A DNA stretch of 32,585 bases, taken from the NCBI GenBank assembly GCA_019309565.1, contig JAFDFZ010000083.1, forward strand, positions 1-32,585. The letters run 5' to 3'. This document shows positions 8,164-16,070 of the stretch, piece by piece. Source of the stretch: Deltaproteobacteria bacterium (GTDB taxonomy: Bacteria; Desulfobacterota; Desulfobacteria; Desulfobacterales; SURF-15). The translations under genes and the position numbers were made by a program. Under the pieces are notes generated by a model. It made no database searches. It was not told the DNA's origin and was given only the letters and a program-made list of their open reading frames with translations. Every line of letters begins with the position of its first letter. Position 1 is the first letter of the stretch.

Positions 8164-8240
8164 CATTCATTTTTATTGTTTATAACCGGAATAGTTAGCG
8201 GTGTCAACCGGCTTTTGGGTTTTTTAAATAAAAATGAATG
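8164..8240. repeat. 14-bp perfect inverted repeat with 49-bp spacer
   Basis: CATTCATTTTTATT (8164-8177) and its exact complement AATAAAAATGAATG (8227-8240) flank a spacer that holds a smaller CCGG-containing inverted repeat (ACCGG...ACCGG/CCGGT region). It lies between the divergent REC-GGDEF operon and leuC. It could be a long-armed hairpin acting as a bidirectional terminator or transcription insulator. Confidence 0.5.
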
Positions 8241-8330
8241 ATGTTCAAATTTTTAGCCTTTTTATTCAAATGTTTTGTTCGATCCGGCATCGAGGGATTA
8301 TGATAAAGATTAAATCTTTTTTATTGTTCA

Positions 8331-8389
8331 CCGAGAATTGCTGTTATTTTGTTCTTTCGTTTGACAAGTCCTGTCTTTCGCCTTATAAG
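8331..8389 (+). promoter_or_regulatory. Promoter of leuCD with CCGAGAATTGCT upstream element (copy A)
   Basis: CCGAGAATTGCT at 8331-8342, an 18-bp gap, TTGACA at 8361-8366, a 17-bp spacer and TATAAG at 8384-8389. A short AAAGAT/ATCTTT hairpin with a T-tract (8305-8322) lies immediately upstream. The predicted transcript starts near 8396 and leaves a leader of about 120 nt before leuC. The same layout recurs at 17374 and 27093. Confidence 0.75.
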
Positions 8390-8429
8390 TCAGTTTCTTC
8401 TCTTTAAGAGAGGTTAAGGACAAAAATAA

Positions 8430-8459
8430 CTGGATGGTTTCCATTGACAGATCGTCCAG
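8430..8459 (+). other. Hairpin in the leuC leader
   Basis: CTGGATG (8430-8436) pairs with CGTCCAG (8453-8459) with one wobble, in the predicted 5' untranslated region of leuC. A smaller CTCTT/AAGAG stem lies at 8400-8410, at the predicted transcript start. They may modulate leader structure; no leader peptide or known riboswitch is recognisable. Confidence 0.35.
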
Positions 8460-8514
8460 AATTCGCCATTTTATCAAAAAAGATTATTTGCTTAGAACAC
8501 TTAGGAGATCGATA

Positions 8515-9780
8515 ATGGGAATGACGCTTACAGAGAAGATACTTGCAAGGCATGCCGGCTTGGATACGGTCAAACCGGGGGATCTTATCAATGCCAAAGT
8601 CGATATTGCACTTGCCAATGATATTACCGCACCGATTGCCATAGAAGAATTTCACAAAAGCCGTGCTAAAAGGGTCTTTGACACGGAAAGAGTTGTTTTG
8701 GTGTTGGATCATTTCGTTCCCAACAAGGATATTAAATCAGCCATGCAGTGTAAGATTGTGCGAAATTTTGCCAGGGAACAAAACATCGTTAATTTCTTTG
8801 ACTCCGATGAGATGGGAATCGAACATGCGCTTCTACCTGAAAAAGGTCTGGTGTTGCCGGGAGATCTCATTATTGGAGCGGATAGTCATACTTGCACTTA
8901 CGGCGCTCTGGGGGCCTTTTCCACGGGAGTTGGCAGTACGGATTTCGCCGCTGCAATGATTACAGGAGAGCTCTGGTTTCGCGTACCTGAAACCATGAAA
9001 TTCGTCTATACAGGACGGTTAAACCCATGGGTGGGTGGAAAAGATCTGATCCTTTATACCATTGGCGATATCGGTGTGGATGGAGCCCTGTACAAGGCCA
9101 TGGAGTTTACCGGCCCTGTTATCAAAATGCTGGATATGTCTGGCCGGCTTACCATGGCCAACATGGCTACCGAGGCAGGTGCTAAAAACGGGATTTTCGA
9201 ACCCGATGATGTTACAGAAGCCTATGTTTCAGGGCGTGCCATTCGGCCATACGACATCATAAGAGCAGATTCGGATGCGGAGTATTCGGATGTGAGAGAA
9301 TACGATGTAAGCGGTATCGAACCACAGGTTGCTTTTCCTCATCTGCCCGAGAACACAAGAGGGATTAGCGAAGTGGGAAAGATTTCCATTGATCAGGTTG
9401 TCATCGGATCCTGTACCAACGGCCGTATAGAGGATTTGAGGATCGCGGCTGAAATCTTGAAGGGAAAGAGAAAAGATCCGAACACTCGCCTGATAGTCAT
9501 TCCTGCGACCACCAGTATTTACCGCACGGCTCTGGGCGAGGGGCTATTGGAGATTTTCTTGGATGCGGGTGCTTTTATCAGTCCTCCTACATGTGGTCCC
9601 TGCCTTGGTGGGTACATGGGAATCCTGGCCAGTGGAGAACGGGCCGTTACGACAACCAACCGGAATTTTGTCGGCAGAATGGGACATCCCGAAAGCGAGG
9701 TGTATCTTGCCAATCCGGCTGTTGCTGCGGCTTCTGCAGTTTTGGGGCGAATCGGCGGACCCGATGAAGTAATGGATTAG
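8515..9780 (+). CDS. leuC: 3-isopropylmalate dehydratase large subunit (LeuC-type; homoaconitase family)
   Basis: A 421-residue [4Fe-4S] hydro-lyase subunit of the aconitase superfamily that, with LeuD, isomerises 2-isopropylmalate to 3-isopropylmalate in leucine synthesis. Cluster ligands are Cys300 (IGSCTNGR), Cys360 and Cys363 (CGPCLG). The substrate loop includes [15 protein letters not shown]. The short length is that of the two-subunit archaeal/LeuC2 type rather than the 465-residue enterobacterial type. These enzymes are easily confused with homoaconitase and (R)-citramalate/methylmalate isomerases. The open frame extends to 8434, but AGGAGA at 8503-8508 selects the ATG at 8515. leuA and leuB are not nearby. 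leuD follows after 120 bp. Confidence 0.92.
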   Translation: MGMTLTEKILARHAGLDTVKPGDLINAKVDIALANDITAPIAIEEFHKSRAKRVFDTERVVLVLDHFVPNKDIKSAMQCKIVRNFAREQNIVNFFDSDEMGIEHALLPEKGLVLPGDLIIGADSHTCTYGALGAFSTGVGSTDFAAAMITGELWFRVPETMKFVYTGRLNPWVGGKDLILYTIGDIGVDGALYKAMEFTGPVIKMLDMSGRLTMANMATEAGAKNGIFEPDDVTEAYVSGRAIRPYDIIRADSDAEYSDVREYDVSGIEPQVAFPHLPENTRGISEVGKISIDQVVIGSCTNGRIEDLRIAAEILKGKRKDPNTRLIVIPATTSIYRTALGEGLLEIFLDAGAFISPPTCGPCLGGYMGILASGERAVTTTNRNFVGRMGHPESEVYLANPAVAAASAVLGRIGGPDEVMD

Positions 9781-9900
9781 TCCTTTTTTTATATATCCAG
9801 CACCAGCTAAGTTTTTCCCAGACCGTGAGTTAATGCAAGGAGTCAGTTGTCGGTTTGAGACGAAGCTTTGCTGTCAATTTTCGAATAGAAAGGAACTGCA

Positions 9901-10422
9901 ATGAAAGTAAGCGGGAAAGTCTGGAAGTTCGGAGATGATATTAATACGGATGTGATTATTCCGGCTCGGTATTTAAATACAAGCGATCCGAAAGAACTTG
10001 CCAAGCACTGCATGGAAGATGAAGATCCTGATTTTGCCGGCAAAGTTGGAAATTCAGACATCATTGTTGCCGGAAAATACTTTGGTTGCGGATCTTCAAG
10101 GGAGCATGCTCCCATTGCCATAAAAGCGGCTGGCGTATCCTGTGTGATTGCAAAAAGCTTCGCCAGGATTTTTTACCGAAATTCCTTTAATATGGGTCTT
10201 CCCATCTTAGAGTGTGAGCATACAGACGCGTTCAACACAGGGGATATTCTTACCGTGGATTTTGATGCCGGCGAGATAACCGATCAAACTACGGGCCGAA
10301 CATATAAAGCCCGGCCGATTCCCTCTTTTATGCAGGAGCTCATCAAAAGCGGTGGGCTCATGAAATATATTGCCAGAAAGGAAGCGGAAAAGGCGGCTGC
10401 CTTAAAGGATTCAAGCCACTAG
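9901..10422 (+). CDS. leuD: 3-isopropylmalate dehydratase small subunit (LeuD-type)
   Basis: A 173-residue swivel-domain subunit that completes the active site of the large subunit encoded just upstream. It carries the family signatures [15 protein letters not shown] near residue 12 and the substrate-binding loop [12 protein letters not shown] near residue 60, then [18 protein letters not shown]. Length fits the two-subunit LeuD2 type. AAAGGA precedes the ATG by about 7 bp. Its stop codon overlaps the stop of the convergent trmJ gene by 4 bp, so there is no room for a terminator between them. Confidence 0.94.
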   Translation: MKVSGKVWKFGDDINTDVIIPARYLNTSDPKELAKHCMEDEDPDFAGKVGNSDIIVAGKYFGCGSSREHAPIAIKAAGVSCVIAKSFARIFYRNSFNMGLPILECEHTDAFNTGDILTVDFDAGEITDQTTGRTYKARPIPSFMQELIKSGGLMKYIARKEAEKAAALKDSSH

Positions 10423-11186
10423 GCCCAATCTGGTTTCTTGTTTTCCTTTCCATCCCGATAACATTTTTTTGCATACCAGTCTATTTGCCTGCATATTCCC
10501 CGTATGATGCGAACTTCCTTGGCACGAAGCGGCAGCCGGTTGAAGAACCGGCGCATGTTGTTCATCCAGTAATCCGGGTTCTGAGGATTGATGAAGTCGA
10601 TCCTGATGAGAATTTCCTTAAGTTGTTCGTACATTCCTTCCAGCTCACAGCGGCTTGCAAGGCGAGGAGATGATTCGGTTTGCCTGAGCCTGCGGGCAAG
10701 AAATATTTCATAGCAAATTATCATAACCGCTTGAGCAAGGTTGAGCGAAGAAAATTCTGCCGTTGGTATGGTCACAAGGCTATGGCATAATCGAATTTCT
10801 TCGTTGGTAAGCCCTCTGTCTTCAGGGCCGAATAGAAGGGCGATTCGATTCTCACAAGAAACCGGCCCCAGACGCTTCCCCAGCTCAGAGGGTTCCATTA
10901 CATCCTGGCGCTGCCTTCCCATTCTCGCTGTGGTACCGACGATATATTGAAATGAAGAAAGCGCGGAATTTAAGCTGTCGAACACCTCCATTTCTTCAAC
11001 AATCTCTGTCGCTGCATGGGTTGCCATTTTAAGTATTCTGGTAAGATCGCAGTTTTCAGGTTGAACAACAATCAACTTGCCGATTCCCATATTACGGATC
11101 ACACGGGCGGCAGCACCGATGTTTTCAGGGTATCGAGGTCGGTGCAGTACAACTGCAATGTTGTCAAGATTAAGGGAAACAGACAT
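10419..11186 (-). CDS. trmJ: tRNA/rRNA 2'-O-methyltransferase, TrmJ type
   Basis: A 255-residue SpoU-family SPOUT methyltransferase, most likely TrmJ, which methylates the ribose of residue 32 in tRNA anticodon loops using SAM. Signatures are motif 1 [19 protein letters not shown] near residue 16, motif 2 [15 protein letters not shown] near 135 and motif 3 [14 protein letters not shown] near 165. The C-terminal tail (about 185-255) is the TrmJ-like dimerisation extension. Its ATG overlaps the TGA of ndk (TGATG), so it is translationally coupled to ndk. It is convergent with leuD. Confidence 0.92.
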   Translation of the reverse strand: MSVSLNLDNIAVVLHRPRYPENIGAAARVIRNMGIGKLIVVQPENCDLTRILKMATHAATEIVEEMEVFDSLNSALSSFQYIVGTTARMGRQRQDVMEPSELGKRLGPVSCENRIALLFGPEDRGLTNEEIRLCHSLVTIPTAEFSSLNLAQAVMIICYEIFLARRLRQTESSPRLASRCELEGMYEQLKEILIRIDFINPQNPDYWMNNMRRFFNRLPLRAKEVRIIRGICRQIDWYAKKCYRDGKENKKPDWA

Positions 11187-11602
11187 CAGTTTATGAATTC
11201 AAATCGATTGAAGAAATAGCCTATTTCGAAGGCAGCCGACTTCGGGGAATCGGAACCATGTACGATGTTTTTCTGGATATCGGTGGCAAATTCCCTTCGA
11301 ATGGTTCCCTCGGCTGCTTTCCTGTAGTCGGTTGCCCCCATCAACGCTCGATATCTCTCGATGACATTCTCACCTTCAAGAACCATTGCCACAATCGGCC
11401 CGGACGATATAAATTCCGTAAGGCCCTCATAAAAAGGTTTGCCCCTGTGCACAGCATAAAACTCCCTGGCCTGATCTTTGCTCATACAGAGCATTTTCAT
11501 GGCTACGATGTGCATGTCGTTTGCTTCAAGGCGTTTGATGACCTCTCCGATAAGTTTTCTACCGACCCCATCTGGTTTAATTATCGCAAGGGTGCGCTGC
11601 AT
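11186..11602 (-). CDS. ndk: Nucleoside diphosphate kinase
   Basis: A 138-residue enzyme that moves the gamma-phosphate of ATP onto nucleoside diphosphates through a phosphohistidine. The sequence begins MQRTLAIIKPDG, and the active-site His115 is in NIVHGSDSP. The frame is open upstream to 11671, but AGGAG at the right distance and family length select the ATG at 11602. It forms an operon with trmJ (TGATG overlap). A minus-strand promoter, TTGACT-N17-TATGCC, lies upstream at 11701-11729. Confidence 0.97.
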   Translation of the reverse strand: MQRTLAIIKPDGVGRKLIGEVIKRLEANDMHIVAMKMLCMSKDQAREFYAVHRGKPFYEGLTEFISSGPIVAMVLEGENVIERYRALMGATDYRKAAEGTIRREFATDIQKNIVHGSDSPKSAAFEIGYFFNRFEFIN

Positions 11603-11700
11603 TTTCCCACTCCTTTCTTTTTGAGAGTTTAAGACCCCAGGTCGCACCAGATAGACCCATGGAAAAACCATCTATAATCCTGCACTATAAGGTGTGAGTT

Positions 11701-11750
11701 GGCATACCAGAGGGAGATCATCAAGTCAACCAGGACGAACCAATTCTCGA
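11701..11750 (-). promoter_or_regulatory. Promoter of ndk-trmJ with a variant upstream element
   Basis: On the minus strand: TCGAGAATTGGT (11739-11750), 9 bp, TTGACT (11724-11729), 17-bp spacer, TATGCC (11701-11706). The upstream sequence matches 10 of 12 bases of CCGAGAATTGCT but sits 9 bp, about one helical turn, closer to the -35 than in the three good copies. Confidence 0.55.
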
Positions 11751-12080
11751 TAAGCCTCGTTGGTGCAAAACGACTCAAAAGGTGCATGTGTCAAAAATAT
11801 ATCATTCGCACAGGTCATCTTGTTATACGAATTAGGGGCTTCGCCCCAATTGGAATGGTGGAGTGATGGAATGGTGGGCACGAAGTGAAGCTTTAGCGCT
11901 ATGATGGGTTTGAAGGAATTCTGTTGAAATCTTTTTTCACAATATTTCACTGGGGCCATAGTTCTTTCCGAGCCTTAGGCTCTACGAGCCAGAGGCCAAC
12001 ATTCCCTGTCTGCGTGCGGCCATGCACAGGCAAGCATTATTCCAGATGTATGGGATTTCGATATAGCCCATGATAATTGT

Positions 12081-12107
12081 GGAATTTCAATGTGTTATAG
12101 AAATTCC
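12081..12107. promoter_or_regulatory. 8-bp inverted repeat upstream of the FmdB-like gene promoter
   Basis: GGAATTTC (12081-12088) and GAAATTCC (12100-12107) are exact complements separated by 11 bp, centred about 72 bp upstream of the -35 box at 12166. Size and spacing suit a dimeric regulator site or a small hairpin; the factor is unknown. Confidence 0.35.
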
Positions 12108-12165
12108 GAGACGTTTATTTATGCAAAGCCGAGCAGCGATACGGCTTTAACCCAACAAATGGCGG

Positions 12166-12194
12166 TTGACAAGGAGTTTTTTAAATTTTATTAT
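12166..12194 (+). promoter_or_regulatory. Sigma-70-type promoter of the FmdB-like gene
   Basis: TTGACA (12166-12171), 17-bp AT-rich spacer, TATTAT (12189-12194). It points toward the gene at 12274 with a leader of about 73 nt. No CCGAGAATTGCT element is present upstream. Confidence 0.7.
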
Positions 12195-12273
12195 TTTTTC
12201 GCGCCAAGATAGCCCAATGGCTTTAGTCGAATATTCCTAAGAACATCTATTTCATCTGCGTTGAGGAGTGTCT

Positions 12274-12768
12274 ATGCCAATCTACGAGTTTTATTGTTCA
12301 GATTGCAACACGATTTTTAATTTTTTCTCGCCTACCATCAACACCACCAAGAGACCCAAATGTCCCAGTTGCAAAAATAGAACTCTTTCCCGGCAGGTTT
12401 CCATGTTCGCTTTCACCGGAAAGGCCAAGGAAGACAGCGACCTTGATGATTTACCCATCGATGAATCGAAGATGGAAAAGGCAATGGAGGCTCTTGCGGG
12501 TGAAGCGGATAAAATCAACGAGGATGATCCGCGACAGGCAGCCAACTTAATGCGTAAACTGTCTGATATGACAGGGCTTAGGCTCGGCCCCGGTATGCAG
12601 GAAGCGCTTAGCAGGATGGAAAAAGGCGAGGATCCAGAGAAGATTGAGGCGGAAATGGGGGATCTGCTGGAGGAAGAAGACCCTTTCGAATTTCCTGAAA
12701 AAAAGGCCATAGTGGGAAAATCTTACCGCCCTGCCCCTCAAAGAGACGATAAACTTTACGATCTGTGA
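12274..12768 (+). CDS. FmdB-family zinc-ribbon protein
   Basis: A 164-residue protein with an N-terminal FmdB-type zinc ribbon: MPIYEFYC, Cys8/Cys11 and Cys30/Cys33 as the two CxxC metal knuckles. The rest is a charged, largely helical tail with acidic runs (about 45-150). FmdB domains are named from a putative regulator of formamidase but have no settled function; a nucleic-acid or regulatory role is likely. GAGGAG at 12263-12268 selects the ATG at 12274 over a GTG two codons upstream. A hairpin (12786-12810) follows the gene, and the macrodomain gene begins 106 bp later. Confidence 0.85.
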   Translation: MPIYEFYCSDCNTIFNFFSPTINTTKRPKCPSCKNRTLSRQVSMFAFTGKAKEDSDLDDLPIDESKMEKAMEALAGEADKINEDDPRQAANLMRKLSDMTGLRLGPGMQEALSRMEKGEDPEKIEAEMGDLLEEEDPFEFPEKKAIVGKSYRPAPQRDDKLYDL

Positions 12769-12785
12769 TTACTTTGCTACCCGAT

Positions 12786-12810
12786 CTCTTCGCCCTTGCA
12801 AGGCGTAGAG
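12786..12810 (+). other. Hairpin between the FmdB-like and macrodomain genes
   Basis: CTCT-T-CGCC (12786-12794) pairs with GGCG-T-AGAG (12802-12810) around CTTGCAA, with one internal mismatch. No T-tract follows. It may be an mRNA processing or stability stem, or a weak terminator. Confidence 0.4.
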
Positions 12811-12874
12811 GTGAAAACGAGATTTCCTTTTCGGGAAAAACAGGTTGAAGAGAATTATCGCAAGGAGGGTGACC

Positions 12875-13399
12875 ATGGAAAAGAATGTGTTGAATCGAAT
12901 TGAAATACTGCAGGGAGATATTACCAAGCTTAAGGTCGATGCCATTGTAAACGCTGCCAACAAATCTTTGCTTGGCGGCGGTGGTGTGGATGGGGCCATC
13001 CACAGGGCAGCGGGCCCGGAGCTGCTTGCCGAATGCCGTACCCTCGGAGGTTGCCCTACCGGAGAGGCCAAAATCACCAAAGGGTACAAGCTTCCGGCTA
13101 AATATGTGATCCACACGGTCGGGCCGGTTTACAGCGGAAACCCCAAGGATTCCCAACTGCTGTCAAGCTGTTACAAGAACAGCCTTAAGCTTGCGGTCGA
13201 AAACGGAGTCCGAACCATCGCCTTTCCGGCTATCAGCTGCGGGGTCTATGGGTATCCTATAACAGAGGCATGCAAAATCGCGGTCGATACAACCTGTAAG
13301 TTTCTTGAAAAGGACAAAACCCTTGAAAAAGTGATATTCATCCTGTTTTCTGAGGCGGATAAGAAGGTTTACGACGACTACCTAAAGAAGCTGGCTTGA
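12875..13399 (+). CDS. Macrodomain protein, probable O-acetyl-ADP-ribose deacetylase
   Basis: A 174-residue stand-alone macrodomain of the MacroD/YmdB type. The signatures are [19 protein letters not shown] (Asn26, Asn29), the glycine loop [14 protein letters not shown] with Asp39, [22 protein letters not shown], and the phosphate loop ISCGVYGYP. Such enzymes bind ADP-ribose and remove O-acetyl or protein-linked ADP-ribose esters. AAGGAGG at 12862-12868 selects the ATG at 12875 over an upstream in-frame ATG. No partner ADP-ribosyltransferase or toxin is visible nearby. Confidence 0.93.
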   Translation: MEKNVLNRIEILQGDITKLKVDAIVNAANKSLLGGGGVDGAIHRAAGPELLAECRTLGGCPTGEAKITKGYKLPAKYVIHTVGPVYSGNPKDSQLLSSCYKNSLKLAVENGVRTIAFPAISCGVYGYPITEACKIAVDTTCKFLEKDKTLEKVIFILFSEADKKVYDDYLKKLA

Positions 13400-13454
13400 G
13401 AGACAGATGCGCTATGGGCAGAAAATTCCGGCACGGGTATCTGAGAGCCACCAC

Positions 13455-14534
13455 CTACTGAAAGCTTTCCCGAATGGTTCTTGAAACATCGCGAGTAAGC
13501 GCAAGCACCTTTTTTGCATGAGGCACGCTTAAAGATCCCATACCACAGCTTGGGGTGATCATGGATTGATCAAAAAGCAGGTTTTTATCCACTCCCAGCT
13601 CAACGAGCACCGAAAACTGGGCCTGCAATCGGGCAGCAAGAGAGCTGGCTGTTTCTCTGTCAATATCATCCGGATTCGACGTTGGAACGATGCCCCAGGA
13701 CAATATTCCCCCTCTGTTGATGAACTCTTTTATGTGGTTTGGGTACAGAGCAAATTTATCAAAGTATGAATATGCATCGAAGCTTGCGATATTGACAGAC
13801 GATTCCAAAATGAGTGACCATTGTGTATTGGCGCAGACATGGATACCTGCAAGAGCACCTATCATTTGAACGGATTCGATTACTTCCGCAAAACAGGCTG
13901 ATACTTCCTTTTCAGATATGCTGATGAATGCAGAGGAGCCAAATCCTGCCAATCCCGGCTCATCAAAGAAGATATTGACATTGGTGCTGATTTTTTGAAG
14001 CTGTAATACCTGCCACCTTGCTTTTTGGGCTAGAAGCTTAACGGCAGCGTCTCTGAGCTGCTCGTTGTAAAAGATGGCTTTTTGGTTATGATCCTTAATG
14101 GCGGTTGCCAGGGTGATAGGCCCAGTAATCTGCCCCTTGACTGCAAGGGGTGGTGTAGGGGCAGATATCATCTTTTTCATAAACACGAAGAAACCTTGCG
14201 CTGTGGCAGGGGTCAACACAAATCGGGATTCGTCCAGGGGCTTCTGTCCCTCAGAGACTGCAATGAATTCTTCGTAAAATGACAGGATGTCCTTTTCAAA
14301 GGCTTTGCCGTCCGTATCGATAAACGGCGGCTGCCCCTGTTTTTCCACAAGCCCTGGAAAACCCGCAAGGTATTGTACCATCATTTGCTCTTGCGCATGG
14401 ACTGGAAGTTGAACCCATGCCGGAATCTCAGATACGTATGACAGAACTAATTCCAAGGCTTCATCATGATCATCCAGTGGCATGCTTCCAATGAGAGATG
14501 CCCGACACTGGGGTTTAAATTTTGTCATGTGCAT
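13455..14534 (-). CDS. MetE-like (core methionine synthase/UROD-MetE superfamily) protein
   Basis: A 359-residue protein matching only the C-terminal catalytic barrel of cobalamin-independent methionine synthase. Probable zinc ligands are His232 and Cys234 (GIHVCANTQW) and Cys330 (TPSCGMGSLS), the spacing expected for MetE. The N-terminal folate-binding half of full MetE is absent. Short core-MetE proteins of anaerobes are thought to take the methyl group from a corrinoid protein or an unknown donor rather than from methyl-folate (family knowledge). The substrate here is inferred. The gene stands alone on the minus strand. AGGA fits the ATG at 14528 better than that at 14534; the difference is two residues. 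Confidence 0.82.
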   Translation of the reverse strand: MHMTKFKPQCRASLIGSMPLDDHDEALELVLSYVSEIPAWVQLPVHAQEQMMVQYLAGFPGLVEKQGQPPFIDTDGKAFEKDILSFYEEFIAVSEGQKPLDESRFVLTPATAQGFFVFMKKMISAPTPPLAVKGQITGPITLATAIKDHNQKAIFYNEQLRDAAVKLLAQKARWQVLQLQKISTNVNIFFDEPGLAGFGSSAFISISEKEVSACFAEVIESVQMIGALAGIHVCANTQWSLILESSVNIASFDAYSYFDKFALYPNHIKEFINRGGILSWGIVPTSNPDDIDRETASSLAARLQAQFSVLVELGVDKNLLFDQSMITPSCGMGSLSVPHAKKVLALTRDVSRTIRESFQ

Positions 14535-14848
14535 AATTCCTTAACAATCATGTTTTCCTCAAAGGGAATATTGCATTACATTTAAAGAGCGCCGTTGTTG
14601 TTGATATAGCTCAGATGGGATTTGCCCACGATTTTTGATCTGTTCAATAACACGGCTTTCTGTTTCTGGCAATATCGACAGGTGTGCCTTTTTAAGCTGG
14701 ATGCATAATTTATAGCAAATGAGCAATCCCATAATTATTTGCGTTAAAATCTACTTGTGAAAACATTGACACTGTTTCTGTCCAATGGTATATTCAATTA
14801 AATTTAGTGAAATCTTAACAATGTTTTTTAACCGAGCAGGATGTACCT
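14535..14848. promoter_or_regulatory. Divergent intergenic region with a strong plus-strand promoter
   Basis: TTGACA (14767-14772), 17-bp spacer, TATATT (14790-14795) drive the plus-strand gene at 14849 with a leader of about 47 nt. The sequence 18 bp upstream of the -35 is not CCGAGAATTGCT. I see no gene, repeat or clear hairpin in the rest of this 314-bp stretch. Confidence 0.65.
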
Positions 14849-15262
14849 GTGGGCGATATTATATCTTTGGATGAAAAGCTTCAGCTTGCGAAGGACAAGA
14901 GAAACGAACTGATCAGAAGACGCAAGCTGCTTGCTGTTAAAAAGGTCTTTCAGTGTACACACTGCAGTTTTAAATGTGAAAAATGCGGAACACAAATCAG
15001 CGTTGGCCAGCAAGGGGTAAAAGCTGCTGAACGGAATATCAGGATTCCCTATCGGTTCTGCCAGAGTTGCTCTGAGGAGTATGTGGATTTTATCGAACGA
15101 CTTAAGGGAAAAGGAGATCCGGATTGTTACTGGCATAACGACGACTGGGCTGCTGCCTGGAAAAAATGGATTGATTACCAGGGTGCCGTCGATCGCTATA
15201 CCAAATCCAAAGAGTTTTTGCAGCTGCTCAAAGAACTGAAACAGACTCGCCCCGATCTATAG
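14849..15262 (+). CDS. Cysteine-rich small protein of unknown function, upstream of tatA
   Basis: A 137-residue protein beginning with GTG (14849; GCAGGA lies 7-8 bp upstream). A basic N-terminal helix (about 5-30) is followed by a zinc-ribbon-like segment, Cys36-x2-Cys39-x3-Cys43-x2-Cys46 and Cys71-x2-Cys74, then a Trp-rich segment with Cys93 ([14 protein letters not shown]) and a C-terminal helix. No signal peptide is present. I do not recognise a named family. The AGGAGG of tatA overlaps its stop codon, so the two genes form an operon. A link to protein export or to metal/redox control is possible but only from context. Confidence 0.78.
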   Translation: MGDIISLDEKLQLAKDKRNELIRRRKLLAVKKVFQCTHCSFKCEKCGTQISVGQQGVKAAERNIRIPYRFCQSCSEEYVDFIERLKGKGDPDCYWHNDDWAAAWKKWIDYQGAVDRYTKSKEFLQLLKELKQTRPDL

Positions 15263-15272
15263 GAGGAACAAT

Positions 15273-15470
15273 ATGTTTGGAATTGGAATGCCGGAGCTTA
15301 TCATCATTTTAGTGATTGTGCTCATCATTTTCGGAGCGGGAAAGCTGCCGGAAATCGGTGCTGGAATGGGGAAGGCGATCAAAAACTTTAAGGGAGCCAC
15401 CTCGGAGGCGGAAAAAAAGGAACCTGAAAAAATCGAAGAGAACAATAGCTCCTCAAAACCCGACGCTTAG
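15273..15470 (+). CDS. tatA: Sec-independent translocase component TatA
   Basis: A 65-residue TatA/TatE protein that forms the pore-like oligomers for export of folded proteins. It has the usual layout: a single N-terminal membrane helix ([18 protein letters not shown], about 6-23), the [10 protein letters not shown] hinge, an amphipathic helix, and a charged disordered tail. AGGAGG lies 6 bp upstream of the ATG. tatB and tatC are not adjacent. It is co-transcribed with the cysteine-rich protein gene. Confidence 0.95.
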   Translation: MFGIGMPELIIILVIVLIIFGAGKLPEIGAGMGKAIKNFKGATSEAEKKEPEKIEENNSSSKPDA

Positions 15471-15532
15471 ATTATCTGCCGGAAACAAATCCCGCCCATA
15501 CGGATTTTTTCGAACCGAATCCTTCCAAAATC

Positions 15533-15982
15533 CTAAAACGGTATATCGTCGTCGACTTCGGGAGATGCTGATCCGGATTGCTCAGGTGCAAATGGATGTT
15601 GATCAGGTGCAGTTGGAGATTGAGTGGGTCTGTCCGCATTGGCAGATGTTCTTGAACCCAGCATCAGCATCTGGTCGGCGACAATTTCGGTGGTGGTTCT
15701 TCTGTTCCCTTCTTTATCTTCCCAGTCGCGGGTTCGTAGACGACCTTCGATGTAAACCTGTCTTCCCTTGGAGAGGTATTCACCACATATTTCAGCCAGC
15801 TTTCGAAAAGCAACGATCCGATGCCATTCCGTGCGTTCTTTCTTCTCCCCGGTGGTCTTGTCGTTCCAGGTATCCGATGTTGCAATGCTGAAGGTGGCCA
15901 CCGCTGTTCCATCCGGAGTGTAGCGCAGCTCAGGATCTCTTCCAAGGTTTCCTATTAAAATAACTTTATTGAGGCCTGCCAT
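15533..15982 (-). CDS. ssb: Single-stranded DNA-binding protein
   Basis: A 149-residue SSB with an N-terminal OB fold ([25 protein letters not shown], then [41 protein letters not shown]), a Pro/Gln-rich linker and the acidic tip DDDIPF that recruits replication and repair partners. The open frame continues to 16060, but GGAGG 5 bp before the ATG at 15982 and the family start decide this start. A candidate minus-strand promoter lies at 16014-16042. Confidence 0.97.
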   Translation of the reverse strand: MAGLNKVILIGNLGRDPELRYTPDGTAVATFSIATSDTWNDKTTGEKKERTEWHRIVAFRKLAEICGEYLSKGRQVYIEGRLRTRDWEDKEGNRRTTTEIVADQMLMLGSRTSANADRPTQSPTAPDQHPFAPEQSGSASPEVDDDIPF

Positions 15983-16013
15983 TTTTACCTCCAAACTTTT
16001 TAAGATTTCTTGG

Positions 16014-16042
16014 GAAATACCGAAAGCCGACTCTAATGTCAA
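16014..16042 (-). promoter_or_regulatory. Candidate promoter for ssb
   Basis: On the minus strand TTGACA (16037-16042), 17-bp spacer, TATTTC (16014-16019), in the gap between the DUF362 gene and ssb. The -35 is perfect and the -10 is weak. It would allow ssb expression independent of the upstream gene. Confidence 0.45.
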
Positions 16043-16070
16043 TCTGCTTTTTATCATCAAGATGAAACAT

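Larger units (their letters stand above)
11603..12273. other. 670-bp intergenic region between ndk and the FmdB-like gene
   Basis: No convincing gene on either strand. It holds the ndk promoter (11701-11729), a tight GGGGC-TTC-GCCCC hairpin (11835-11847), and a 10-bp direct repeat TGGAATGGTG at 11851 and 11867. It also holds a GAGCC-TTA-GGCTC hairpin (11970-11982), the dyad at 12081-12107, and the plus-strand promoter at 12166-12194. The repeat and hairpin cluster looks like a decayed dispersed intergenic repeat. Confidence 0.5.

Noticed and set aside
8434..8514. 27-residue N-terminal extension of leuC
   Set aside because: The extension lacks a ribosome-binding site and homology, contains a leader hairpin, and AGGAGA places the start at 8515.
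11851..11876. TGGAATGGTG repeats considered as a CRISPR or tandem-repeat array
   Set aside because: Only two 10-bp copies at a 16-bp period are present; no spacers or cas genes are nearby.
11726..11959. 77-residue minus-strand frame in the ndk upstream region
   Set aside because: It runs across the ndk promoter element and the GGGGC/GCCCC hairpin, has no ribosome-binding site and no recognisable domain.
12875..13399. Macrodomain as part of a DarTG-type toxin-antitoxin system
   Set aside because: The macrodomain is of the stand-alone deacetylase type, and no ADP-ribosyltransferase toxin is encoded beside it.
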